64,000 nucleotides of DNA from an uncultured Dehalococcoidia bacterium (GTDB lineage: Bacteria > Chloroflexota > Dehalococcoidia > Lucifugimonadales > UBA3495), in assembly GCA_958296445.1 (NCBI GenBank), contig OY282565.1, positions 971,936 through 1,035,935 of the forward strand, in the 5' to 3' direction. Positions within the stretch are counted from its first letter, which is position 1. The number at the start of each line of letters is the position of its first letter. Below the pieces are notes generated by a model. That model saw only the letters and a list, made by a program, of their open reading frames with translations, ran no database searches and was not told the DNA's origin. Made by a program: the position numbers and the translations under genes. Shown here piece by piece: positions 43,195-51,280 of this stretch.

Positions 43195-46100
43195 CTACGC
43201 CGTAGCCAGCGCTTCCTGGCCCATACGAAAGTTGGCGTGGGCGACGGGAACCGACAGCAGGATTCGCGCCTGCTCCACAACGCCCGGCGGCGCGTTAGAC
43301 AGGGCCACGAACTCGCTGCCGTCCATTGCGGCTATCGGCACGCCGTTGCGGTAGGCCAAGCGGTTGCCCGGCACCGACGGCACCCGTGGCCCGGGGGTAA
43401 GGATTCCCGCCAGATTCAGCGGGTCGCAGGCCGATACCACAATCAGCCGCCCGTCCCGCAGCCGCCCATCCGGTTCGCCCTTGCGCCACTCATTATGGCG
43501 GCGGCGCAGGGCATCGGCGGCTTCGGGCAAGGCAAACTGCTCTCCAACGAAACCGGATACGAACCGCCCGCCCCGAATTTCGCCCCGCGCCTCAAGACGG
43601 CGCAAAACCCGCGCCAGCTCACGCCATCTAATAGACAGCGAATCGCGGGACAGCAGCTCAGGAAACAGAACTCCGTAGCGAAGCAACAGTTGCCGCGCCA
43701 CCGCCTCGGCCCGTCCCTCCCCGGATTCCACCGGCTCCACCGCCTCCGGCGCCCACCAGCGGCTGAACCCCCGCCCGCCCCGTCCGGCTATGCCGCCCCG
43801 CCCGGGCGCACTGCCCAGCCCGGTTGCCCCGCCCCGCCCCGGCACGCCGCGAATCCCGCCACTCCCATTAGCCCTGAACCCACCCCTCCCATTCGCCCTC
43901 AACCTGTCCAATGACGGGCGGCCCGGGCGTTTCGCGCCCCGCAGCCGCTGGCGCAGTGCCTCCATACCGTCGGCGGTAGACAAACCGGCCGCGGCCAGAG
44001 TCCACAGTGCCTCCTCCACATCCGAGGGCAGGCGTTTAGTGGCGGCAACGATGTCCGACTGGAACGACGCCCCCCGCTGTTGCAGATACTCCAGCGCCTC
44101 CTTGGGGGCGCCAACCAGCCCGTCGCCGCCGCCAGAAGGCAGCAACCAGTCCAGCGACTCCCGCAAAGCCAGAGTCACCGGCGTGAACCGGGAGAACGCC
44201 CCCCCTTTCTTTCCGCCCCGCGCACCCACCCCGGGCGAGGACGACGGGGCGGCAACGCGGGCGGAAAACCGCCCCCACACCACCTCGCCGCTCATACAAA
44301 GCCTATCCAGCAACAGCCCGCTGTACTCCGCGACCCGCGAACCCAGAATTTCCTCTTCCATCACCCCCGCCGCGCTCTCAAACCCCTGTAACTTCTCAAT
44401 GACCGACAGCAGCCCGCCCTCGCCGTGCAGCCGCGCTTCCGGCGCGACGTGCTGCCATTCCAGCAGGAACCGGATGAAAGTCGCCGGGGACACCGGCTCC
44501 ACTTGGCTACGCAGTGAATCTATAGTAGAGCGGTGGATACGGGCCAGAATCCGGCGGTCGCAAAACTCCCCGCCCCCTCGCCCTGAGCCAGCCGAAAAGC
44601 CCGCCCGGTAGCTCCCCCGCAGCACCACGCCTTCGTTTTCCAGATGGCCCAGAGCGTAGGCAACATCGTCTTCCGGCAAGGCCAGCGTAGACGCCAGCTC
44701 GCCCACAGTGAACGGCCCGATGCTGTCCACCCAGCCCCGAACCAGTGCCAGTATCGCCTCTTCCCTACTGCCCCCGTACTCGCCGCCCACAAACAGCGGC
44801 AGCGACGCCCCCCCCATTCCCTTTCCGCCGCCGGGCCCGAAATCCCTGCTTGGGCTGGCCGAAAGCCCATCATAGGCCCGCCGTACCAAACCCAGCCGCT
44901 CCGCCGCCACCCATGCGGCAAATGCTTGCCCCGCGCCGTCCGCCGCCCTCGCCGCTATCCGGTACACCCGTCCGGCCGCCGACAACTGCTCCAGCCAGCC
45001 CCGTACCGGCAGCCCATCCATAACCGGATGCGATACCCCGTTCTTTTCCGCCGCCCCCTTTTTTGATACGTCGATATGAAACTCCAAGAAAGGCGCGGGC
45101 ATCACGCCCAAAGTGAGCAGCGCATCGTGGAGTTCGTCGGCGTCGCGCATCCGGGGCCAGGCGTTTTCCGACTCCCGCCGGATTACCTCGGGGTCAAGAC
45201 GGGTCAAATCCCGGGAATCCTCCGGCAGCGCCCGGCGCAAAGGCACCGCCCGCGCCCTGCGCTCTTCCAGCGGCGCATCGTCCAGAAAGGCGTAGGGCAT
45301 AGCGTTGAGTATCTGGTGAGAAAAAACCGACGGCTGAACCGTATCGCGTCCGCATACCTCAATGCCGCCCGACTGTATGCCGGCCAGCACCGCGCGGCAG
45401 CCTTCCAAATCCGACGCTTCGGTCAGGCAGTCGCGCATAGTCTCGAACACCAGCGGATGGTCCGGCACTTCAATATCGCCGGGCGGCGCGTTATCCTGAC
45501 ACGCCACCTGCGCCGGAAATACCGCGGCCAGCAAATCATCCGAGCGCATCCGTTGCAATGGCGGCGGCACTTTCTTGCCGCCCGTATGCCGCAGGATGGC
45601 GAGGGCGCGGGTGGCGTTCCAGCGCCAGCGGGTGCCGAATATCGGCGCCTGCAATATCGCCTGCGTCAGCACTTCCTCAATAGTTTCGGGCTTCAGATAA
45701 TTGAATATATCCTCAACGGGCATCGAAAGGCCGGGGCCGAGGGCGAAATTCAGCCCGTCATCGGTGGCCGCCGCCTGAAGCTCAAAGTCGAAAGAGCGGC
45801 AGATTTTCTTCCGCAGCGCCATCCCCCAAGCCCGGTTAATCCGCGCCCCGAAAGGGGCGTGAATCACTAGCTGCATCCCGCCGCTTTCGTCGAAAAAACG
45901 CTCCGCTACCACCCGGTTCTTGGATGGCGTCACCCCCAGCACCCGCCTGCCTTCCTCAATATAGGCCACCAGTTGGCGGCTGGCTTCCGCGTCAACCCCG
46001 GCCTCGGTCACCACCCACTCGCGGGCCGCCCCCGCGCCCGACTCCGACTCCAGCAGCCGGTCTATGCCCTCCCGCAGCTCGCTCACCTCATCCGACAGCT

Positions 46101-48057
46101 CGCTGGTGCGCCCCGGCGCCTCGCCCAGCCAGAAAGGAATCGTAGGCGGCTGGCCGTGAGCGTCCTCCACCCTGACCCGCCCGCTCTCAACCCTGCGGAT
46201 TTTCCAGGCGTTATTGCCCAGCAGGAACACATCGCCCCGCATACTTTCGATAGCGAAATCTTCGTTGACCGTCCCCACAAAAGTATCTTCCGGCTCTGCG
46301 ATAACATCGTAATCGGCGTTTTCCGGTATCGCCCCGCCGCTGGTCATAGCGGCGATAGGCGCCCCGCGCCGCCCCTTGACCTTGCCGTTCACCCCGTCGC
46401 GGTGCAGGTAGGCTGCCCCCCGCCCCTGCCGCCGCGCAAACCCTTCCGACAGCGTTTCCACGGCTTGGTCGAATTTCTCCCGGGGCAGTTCCCTATAAGG
46501 ATAGGCCCGGCGGGCCAAGTCATACAGGTCATCCTCCGCCCATTCTTCCTGAGCGCAGGCGGCCACCATCTGTTGCGCCAGCACATCCACCGGCCAAGAC
46601 GGAATGGACAGAGTATCCAGATTCCGGCGTCGCAAGGCCCGCGCCAGCGCCACACACTCGGTCAGCTCGTCGCGGGTAAGAGGAAACAGCCGACCCTTGG
46701 GCTTGCCCCCTACCGAATGCCCCGAGCGCCCCACCCGCTGCAACAGCACCCCGATAGAGCGGGGCGAACCAATCTGGCAAACCAAGTCAATATCGCCAAT
46801 GTCTATGCCCAGCTCCAGCGACGCCGTGGCGACGCATACCTTAACCTGGCCGGTTTTCAGCTTTTCCTCGGCGTCCAGCCGGGTAGCGCGGGACAAGCTG
46901 CCGTGGTGCGCCACCACCGCCTCCTCGCCCAGCCGGGCGCTTAACTGGTAAGAAACCCGCTCCACCAGCTTGCGGGTGTTGACGAACACCAGCGTAGTGG
47001 CGTGCGCCTGCGCCAGCCCCGCCACGGCGTCCAGCGTTTCGCCCCAAAGCTCATGCGATGCGATCGGCCCCAGCTCCTGCTCCGGCAACTGCAAGGCAAA
47101 GTCAATCTCCCTAGCATGGCCGGTGTCTACAATAGCGCATTCGGGCTTGCCGTCGGCCCCGATAGAATCGCTGCCCACCAGCAGCCGCGCGATTTCCTCA
47201 ATAGGCCGCTGCGTCGCCGACAGCCCGATACGCACCACCGCCTCCTCCGACAAAGCGCACAGCCGCTCCACCGACAGCGACAAATGCGACCCCCGCTTGT
47301 CATCGGCCACGGCATGAATCTCATCCAGTATCAGCGTATTGACGCCCTTCAGCCCGCGCCGCCCGCTGCCCGAAGTAAGCAGAATATACAGCGATTCCGG
47401 GGTAGTAATCAGAATATGCGGCGGCTTTTTCGCCATAACCCGCCGTTCCGCCGCGCTAGTGTCCCCCGTCCGAACCCCAACCCGAATTTCCGGGAAATCC
47501 CCCTCCACCCCCGGAAAAATCCCCTCCCCCATCAAGCAAATCCCCTCTCCCTCCGGGAGAGGGCTAGGGTGAGGGCGTCCCCCATCACCCTGAACATAAG
47601 CCCCATCGCCCCCAGCATAAGCCCGGTTATCCCCAGCACAAGCCCGGCCCCCCTGAACACAAGCCCGGCCCCCCTCAACACAAGCCCGGTTATCCTCAGC
47701 ATAAACCCTGTCACCCTGAGCCGCACCCCTGTCACCCTGAGCTTGCCGAAGGGCCGCCAGCGCAGCAATCTCCTCCAGCGGCGCAGCCAGATTCTTCCGT
47801 ATATCATTGGAAAGCGCCTTAAGCGGCGAAACATAAACCACCTGCGTAGTATCCGGCAGACTCCCATCCAGCCCCTGCCGCACCAGCCGGTCAATACACG
47901 TAAGAAAGGCCGCCAGAGTCTTGCCCGACCCGGTAGGCGCCGCGATAAGGGTATGCCGCCCCTCGCCCACCGCCGCCCACCCCAAAGCCTGCGCCTCCGT
48001 AGGCCCCGCGAACCGCCCCGCGAACCACTCCCGGATTATCGGATGAAACTGCTCCAT
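43195..48057 (-). CDS. lhr: Lhr-family ATP-dependent DNA helicase with repeat-encoded insertion
   Basis: This 1620-residue SF2 helicase has Walker A APTGSGKT at 40-47, VVYVSPLKALSNDI (motif Ia) and DEIHAV (motif II). LSATQRPIEEIARLL, ASLELGIDIGDIDLV and QRVGRSGH (motif VI) follow. After the helicase core come a winged helix and the long Lhr C-terminal region. Residues ~103-187, between motif Ia and RVGVRTGDT, are an in-frame repeat block absent from the expected family layout. A second low-complexity Gly/Arg-rich linker (RGGFRANGSGG, GRGGIAGRGGRG) lies near residue 1440-1490. ATG 48057 is chosen because the family N-terminus starts there; the ORF upstream runs through a repeat. Lhr proteins act in DNA repair. 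Confidence 0.93.
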   Translation of the reverse strand: MEQFHPIIREWFAGRFAGPTEAQALGWAAVGEGRHTLIAAPTGSGKTLAAFLTCIDRLVRQGLDGSLPDTTQVVYVSPLKALSNDIRKNLAAPLEEIAALAALRQAQGDRGAAQGDRVYAEDNRACVEGGRACVQGGRACAGDNRAYAGGDGAYVQGDGGRPHPSPLPEGEGICLMGEGIFPGVEGDFPEIRVGVRTGDTSAAERRVMAKKPPHILITTPESLYILLTSGSGRRGLKGVNTLILDEIHAVADDKRGSHLSLSVERLCALSEEAVVRIGLSATQRPIEEIARLLVGSDSIGADGKPECAIVDTGHAREIDFALQLPEQELGPIASHELWGETLDAVAGLAQAHATTLVFVNTRKLVERVSYQLSARLGEEAVVAHHGSLSRATRLDAEEKLKTGQVKVCVATASLELGIDIGDIDLVCQIGSPRSIGVLLQRVGRSGHSVGGKPKGRLFPLTRDELTECVALARALRRRNLDTLSIPSWPVDVLAQQMVAACAQEEWAEDDLYDLARRAYPYRELPREKFDQAVETLSEGFARRQGRGAAYLHRDGVNGKVKGRRGAPIAAMTSGGAIPENADYDVIAEPEDTFVGTVNEDFAIESMRGDVFLLGNNAWKIRRVESGRVRVEDAHGQPPTIPFWLGEAPGRTSELSDEVSELREGIDRLLESESGAGAAREWVVTEAGVDAEASRQLVAYIEEGRRVLGVTPSKNRVVAERFFDESGGMQLVIHAPFGARINRAWGMALRKKICRSFDFELQAAATDDGLNFALGPGLSMPVEDIFNYLKPETIEEVLTQAILQAPIFGTRWRWNATRALAILRHTGGKKVPPPLQRMRSDDLLAAVFPAQVACQDNAPPGDIEVPDHPLVFETMRDCLTEASDLEGCRAVLAGIQSGGIEVCGRDTVQPSVFSHQILNAMPYAFLDDAPLEERRARAVPLRRALPEDSRDLTRLDPEVIRRESENAWPRMRDADELHDALLTLGVMPAPFLEFHIDVSKKGAAEKNGVSHPVMDGLPVRGWLEQLSAAGRVYRIAARAADGAGQAFAAWVAAERLGLVRRAYDGLSASPSRDFGPGGGKGMGGASLPLFVGGEYGGSREEAILALVRGWVDSIGPFTVGELASTLALPEDDVAYALGHLENEGVVLRGSYRAGFSAGSGRGGGEFCDRRILARIHRSTIDSLRSQVEPVSPATFIRFLLEWQHVAPEARLHGEGGLLSVIEKLQGFESAAGVMEEEILGSRVAEYSGLLLDRLCMSGEVVWGRFSARVAAPSSSPGVGARGGKKGGAFSRFTPVTLALRESLDWLLPSGGGDGLVGAPKEALEYLQQRGASFQSDIVAATKRLPSDVEEALWTLAAAGLSTADGMEALRQRLRGAKRPGRPSLDRLRANGRGGFRANGSGGIRGVPGRGGATGLGSAPGRGGIAGRGGRGFSRWWAPEAVEPVESGEGRAEAVARQLLLRYGVLFPELLSRDSLSIRWRELARVLRRLEARGEIRGGRFVSGFVGEQFALPEAADALRRRHNEWRKGEPDGRLRDGRLIVVSACDPLNLAGILTPGPRVPSVPGNRLAYRNGVPIAAMDGSEFVALSNAPPGVVEQARILLSVPVAHANFRMGQEALATA
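47497..47755. repeat. Palindromic and 21-bp tandem repeats inside lhr, in frame
   Basis: From high to low coordinate this holds a GTCACCCTGAGCTTGCCGAA unit and then about eight degenerate 21-bp units (CTGTCACCCTGAGCC, CGGTTATCCTCAGCATAAAC, CGGCCCCCCTGAACACAAGC). A CCTCTCCCTCCGGGAGAGGG palindrome comes last. Both families are the same as in intergenic regions. In the lhr frame they encode LRQAQGDRG, heptads such as GGRACVQ / GGRACAG / DNRAYAG, and RPHPSPLPEGEG. The frame is preserved throughout. Confidence 0.9.
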
Positions 48058-48129
48058 ACCGCACCCGCCAAAACCAACTGCCACGCCAAACCCGCCCATA
48101 CCGTACCTGTCGAAAGTTGCCGCCGCGCC

Positions 48130-48182
48130 AAACCTGCCCCCTCCCCCTCCGGGGGAGGGCTGGGGTGGGGGCGTCCCCCTGA
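48130..48182. repeat. CCTCCGGGGGAGG palindrome upstream of lhr
   Basis: CCCCCTCCCCCTCCGGGGGA followed by GGGCTGGGGTGGGGGCG, a full unit of the G-rich palindrome family, about 75 bp upstream of the lhr start. Confidence 0.8.
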
Positions 48183-48287
48183 AATAACCGCCCCCATTGT
48201 CCCCGCCCCCGCCACCCAACGCAAGGCGCAAGTGTCAGATAATCCGCAAAAACCCTTTACCCGCTTTGCTACAATAAGATGCAGATA

Positions 48288-48397
48288 ATTGCAAAATTAC
48301 TCCCGCCGTCTGTCATTCTGAGCAAAGCGAAGAATCTCGCCCTGGGTGACAGAGACCCTTCCCTTAGCTCAGGATGGCAAAGGCGAATTTCGCAAAA
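48288..48397. mobile_element. Composite two-hairpin MITE-like element (best full-length copy)
   Basis: The left end ATTGCAAAATTACTCCCGCC (48288-48307) and right end GGCGAATTTCGCAAAA (48382-48397) are imperfect inverted repeats. Inside are the hairpin with arms ATTCTGAGC and GCGAAGAAT, a ~20-bp spacer, and the second arm set ACCCTTCCCTTAGCTCAGGA. It measures about 110 bp with no ORF. The same order of parts recurs at about 18714-18810, 24386-24480, 26761-26963 and 54366-54545. Confidence 0.65.
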
Positions 48398-48450
48398 CCG
48401 GGCCGCCTGTTAAAATAAAACAATCCAACAACGGCAAAGGATAAGACAAT

Positions 48451-48831
48451 ATGGTAGCCACCGATGAAGTAGCGGCAATTTTCGCCGACGCCCGCGCGGT
48501 TCACCAAAGCGCCCTAGAGAAGCTGGCCCAAGGCGACATCCGCGACGCAGCGGAAAAAGCGTGGTGCGCCACCAAGCGGGCCACCGACGCGCTGATTCTA
48601 GCCCGCACCGGCGAGGAACCGGAAAAGTCGCCCCAAACCTCCCGAATGCTCAACACCCTGCTCTCCCAAGACCCGCGAGTAAGAACCCTGATAGGCCGCT
48701 ATTACTCCCGCCAAAGCCAACTTCACGGAGAATGCTTTTACCTAGGTCTATGCGAACCCGCCGACCAAACCGCCCGCCGCATCCGCCAAACCGCCGCCTA
48801 CATCCGCGACGCCGAAACCCTAACCCACTGA
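48451..48831 (+). CDS. HEPN/PaREP1-like small helical protein
   Basis: A 126-residue predicted all-helical protein with QGDIRDAAEKAWCATKRATDALI (about 27-50), the same layout as the PaREP1-core of the 24.5-27.6 kb array. It has a candidate HEPN RNase motif, Arg87-x4-His92 (RQSQLHGECFY), aligned with the Arg-x5-His of those paralogues. Such proteins can be RNase toxins or nucleic-acid-binding partners. No nucleotidyltransferase antitoxin is adjacent. The ATG at 48451 follows AAAGGATAAG. It is 49 bp upstream of the first LRR gene on the same strand, so the two may be co-transcribed. Confidence 0.6.
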   Translation: MVATDEVAAIFADARAVHQSALEKLAQGDIRDAAEKAWCATKRATDALILARTGEEPEKSPQTSRMLNTLLSQDPRVRTLIGRYYSRQSQLHGECFYLGLCEPADQTARRIRQTAAYIRDAETLTH

Positions 48832-48880
48832 CTCCCGCATCAACCAAGCCCAACACCAAACAGCAAGGACGCCAACAAAA

Positions 48881-50032
48881 ATGACCGCCGACTACCAAAA
48901 AATCATACAAGCCCGCATATCAACCCTCCGCCAAGAACTAGCCGCAAGCCTAGCCAAAAATGAGCCAATTAACGAAGCAACAACCGCCCGCTGGCAAGAA
49001 CTCCAGCACCTAGAAGCCGCCTACCCCGAACTAGCCACCCCCCGCCCCGCGCACACCTCGCCGGAAACCGACCGTGAAGCCCTAGTAGCCCTCTACCACG
49101 CTACGGACGGCCCAAACTGGCATAACAACGAAAACTGGTTGAGCGACGCGCCAGTAGGCGAATGGCACGGCGTCACAACTGACGACAACGGCCGCATTAT
49201 TCGTCTATACCTCTATCAGAACGGGTTGAATGGAGAGATACCGCCGGAATTGGGCAACCTCGCCAACCTGGAAAGGCTGTACCTTGATACGAACCAGTTG
49301 AGCGGTGAGATACCGCGGTGGTTGGGCAACCTCGCCAACCTGCAATGGTTGGATCTCAACGATAACCAGTTGAGCGGTGAGATACCGCGGTGGTTGGGCA
49401 GCCTCGACGACTTGGAAGTGCTGTACCTTGATACGAACCAGTTGAGCGGTGAGATACCCCGAGAATTGGGCAACCTCGCCAACTTGGAACATCTGTCGCT
49501 CTACAGGAACCAATTGAGCGGTGAGATACCGCGAGAATTGGGCAACCTCGCCAACCTGGAAAGGCTGGGCCTCGGTTGGAACAAATTGAGCGGAGAGATA
49601 CCGCGAGAGTTGGGCAACCTCGCCAACCTGGAAATGCTGTACCTTGATACGAACCAGTTGAGCGGTGAGATACCCCGAGAGTTAGGTAATCTCGCCAACT
49701 TGGAACATCTGTCGCTCTACAGGAACCAATTGAGCGGTGAGATACCGCCGGAATTGGGCAACCTCGCCAACCTGGAAGGGCTGGGCCTCGGTTGGAACAA
49801 ATTGAGCGGAGAGATACCGCGAGAGTTGGGCGACCTCGCCAACTTGGGAATACTGTTTCTCAACGATAACCAGTTGAGCGGAGAGATACCGCGGGAGTTG
49901 GGCAACCTCGCCAACTTGAAACATCTGTTTTTCAGTATGAATCCGTTGACCGGGTGCGTACCGAGAAACTTGCTAGACCAGTTGGATATGCTTGAGTCCA
50001 ACCTCGGCGACCTACCATTCTGCCCCGAATAA
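48881..50032 (+). CDS. Plant-type leucine-rich-repeat protein, copy 1
   Basis: A 383-residue protein. Residues 1-60 are a charged helical segment (MTADYQKIIQARISTLRQEL) without signal peptide. Residues 63-105 are an N-terminal LRR cap (EALVALYHATDGPNWHNNEN, WLSDAPVGEWHGV). The rest is about eleven 24-residue repeats of consensus LSGEIPRELGNLANLExLxL, the pattern of plant-type LRRs, then a C-terminal cap (ESNLGDLPFCPE). The DNA contains a perfect-length 216-bp higher-order duplication (three repeats: 49421 and 49637). Likely a protein-binding surface; whether it is secreted is unclear. ATG 48881 has only a weak AAGGAC upstream. Confidence 0.85.
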   Translation: MTADYQKIIQARISTLRQELAASLAKNEPINEATTARWQELQHLEAAYPELATPRPAHTSPETDREALVALYHATDGPNWHNNENWLSDAPVGEWHGVTTDDNGRIIRLYLYQNGLNGEIPPELGNLANLERLYLDTNQLSGEIPRWLGNLANLQWLDLNDNQLSGEIPRWLGSLDDLEVLYLDTNQLSGEIPRELGNLANLEHLSLYRNQLSGEIPRELGNLANLERLGLGWNKLSGEIPRELGNLANLEMLYLDTNQLSGEIPRELGNLANLEHLSLYRNQLSGEIPPELGNLANLEGLGLGWNKLSGEIPRELGDLANLGILFLNDNQLSGEIPRELGNLANLKHLFFSMNPLTGCVPRNLLDQLDMLESNLGDLPFCPE

Positions 50033-50082
50033 CGCGCCCGCCCCCCGTGCCCCCGCCCCTGTCCGTTTCCCCCACCCCCCAT

Positions 50083-50122
50083 TTGACGCCGCCGCCCATC
50101 CGCCGTAGCATTGGGCGGCGGC
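50083..50122 (+). promoter_or_regulatory. Palindrome overlapping a TTGACG-N17-TAGCAT promoter
   Basis: TTGACG (50083-50088) and TAGCAT (50106-50111) are spaced by exactly 17 bp. GCCGCCGCCCA (50088-50098) and TGGGCGGCGGC (50112-50122) form an 11-bp inverted repeat around the -10. It could be a promoter with a built-in operator for LRR copy 2, or a terminator hairpin for copy 1. The block is duplicated at 51173-51212. Confidence 0.5.
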
Positions 50123-50179
50123 CCCCGCCCGTTTCCTGTCAAGCAAGCCCAACACCAAACAGCAAGGACGCCAACAAAA

Positions 50180-51142
50180 ATGACCGCCGACTACCAAAAA
50201 ATGATACAAGCCCGCATATCAACCCTCCGCCAAGAAATAGCCGCAAGCCTAGCCAAAAATGAGCCAATTGACGAAGCAACAACCGCCCGCTGGCAAGAAC
50301 TCCAGCACCTAGAAGCCGCCTACCCCGAACTCGCCGCCCCCAACGCCAAGCCCCCCACCCCCCAACCCGCGTACACCTCGCCGGAAACCGACCAGGAAGC
50401 GCTGGTAGCCCTCTACCACGCTACGAACGGCCCAAACTGGCTGCCCAATACAAAAACAAACTGGCTCAGCGACGCACCAGTAGGCGAATGGGATGGCATC
50501 ACAACTGACGACAGCGGCCGCATTATTAGAATATTCCTCTATCGGAACGGGTTGAATGGAGAGATACCGCGGGAGTTGGGCAACCTCGCTAACCTGGAAG
50601 CGCTGAACCTCGGTTGGAACCAGTTGAGTGGGAGGATACCGCGGGAATTGGGCAATCTTGCCAACTTGATATGGCTGTTGCTCGGCGGTAACCAGTTGAG
50701 TGATGGGATACCGCGGGAGTTGGGCAACCTCGCTAACTTGCAAATTCTGGGTCTTGACGGTAACCAGTTGAGTGGTGGGATACCACGGGAATTGGGCAAT
50801 CTCGCTAACTTGAAATGGTTGTACCTCAACAGTAACCAGTTGAGTGGTGAGATACCGCTGGAGTTGGGCAATCTTGCCAATTTGGGACATCTGTTGCTCG
50901 GTAGGAACCGTTTGAGCGGGGAGATACCGCCGGAGTTGGGTAACCTTGCCAACTTGGAAACGCTGAGCCTAGATTGGAACGAGTTGAGTGGAGATCTACC
51001 ACCGGAGTTGGGCAACCTCGCCAATTTGGAAAGGCTGGAACTCGACGGTAACCAGTTGAGTGGGTGCATACCGGGAAGCTTACTAAACCAGTTGTATATG
51101 ATTACGTCCAACCTCGGCGACCTACCCTTCTGCCCCGAATAA
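50180..51142 (+). CDS. Plant-type leucine-rich-repeat protein, copy 2
   Basis: A 320-residue paralogue of the preceding gene. The first ~55 codons and the 40-bp leader (AACACCAAACAGCAAGGACG, then CCAACAAAAATG) are almost identical, showing a recent duplication. It then has an LRR cap with a small insertion (GPNWLPNTKTNWLSDAPVGEW) and eight 24-residue repeats that are more diverged from each other than in copy 1. It ends with the same cap (TSNLGDLPFCPE). ATG 50180 matches the start of copy 1; an upstream in-frame ATG at 50111 lies in the palindrome and is rejected. Confidence 0.85.
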   Translation: MTADYQKMIQARISTLRQEIAASLAKNEPIDEATTARWQELQHLEAAYPELAAPNAKPPTPQPAYTSPETDQEALVALYHATNGPNWLPNTKTNWLSDAPVGEWDGITTDDSGRIIRIFLYRNGLNGEIPRELGNLANLEALNLGWNQLSGRIPRELGNLANLIWLLLGGNQLSDGIPRELGNLANLQILGLDGNQLSGGIPRELGNLANLKWLYLNSNQLSGEIPLELGNLANLGHLLLGRNRLSGEIPPELGNLANLETLSLDWNELSGDLPPELGNLANLERLELDGNQLSGCIPGSLLNQLYMITSNLGDLPFCPE

Positions 51143-51172
51143 CGCACCCCCCCCACCCCGCCACCCCCCCAT

Positions 51173-51212
51173 TTGACGCCGCCGCCCATCCGCCGTAGCA
51201 TTGTGCGGCGGC
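51173..51212 (+). promoter_or_regulatory. Second palindrome/promoter block
   Basis: TTGACG (51173-51178) and TAGCAT (51196-51201) with a 17-bp spacer, and the GCCGCCGCCCA / TGTGCGGCGGC inverted repeat (one mismatch). It follows the second LRR gene and precedes the Nudix gene by about 70 bp. Confidence 0.5.
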
Positions 51213-51280
51213 CCCCGCCCGGCCCCCGGGCAACGCCCGCCAATCCCGCCCCGACGCCACGCCCCCCGGAGTGACGAAAA

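Noticed and set aside
48058..48231. N-terminal extension of lhr (Gly-rich residues)
   Set aside because: The sequence is a palindromic repeat plus low-complexity codons; Lhr proteins begin near the ATG at 48057.
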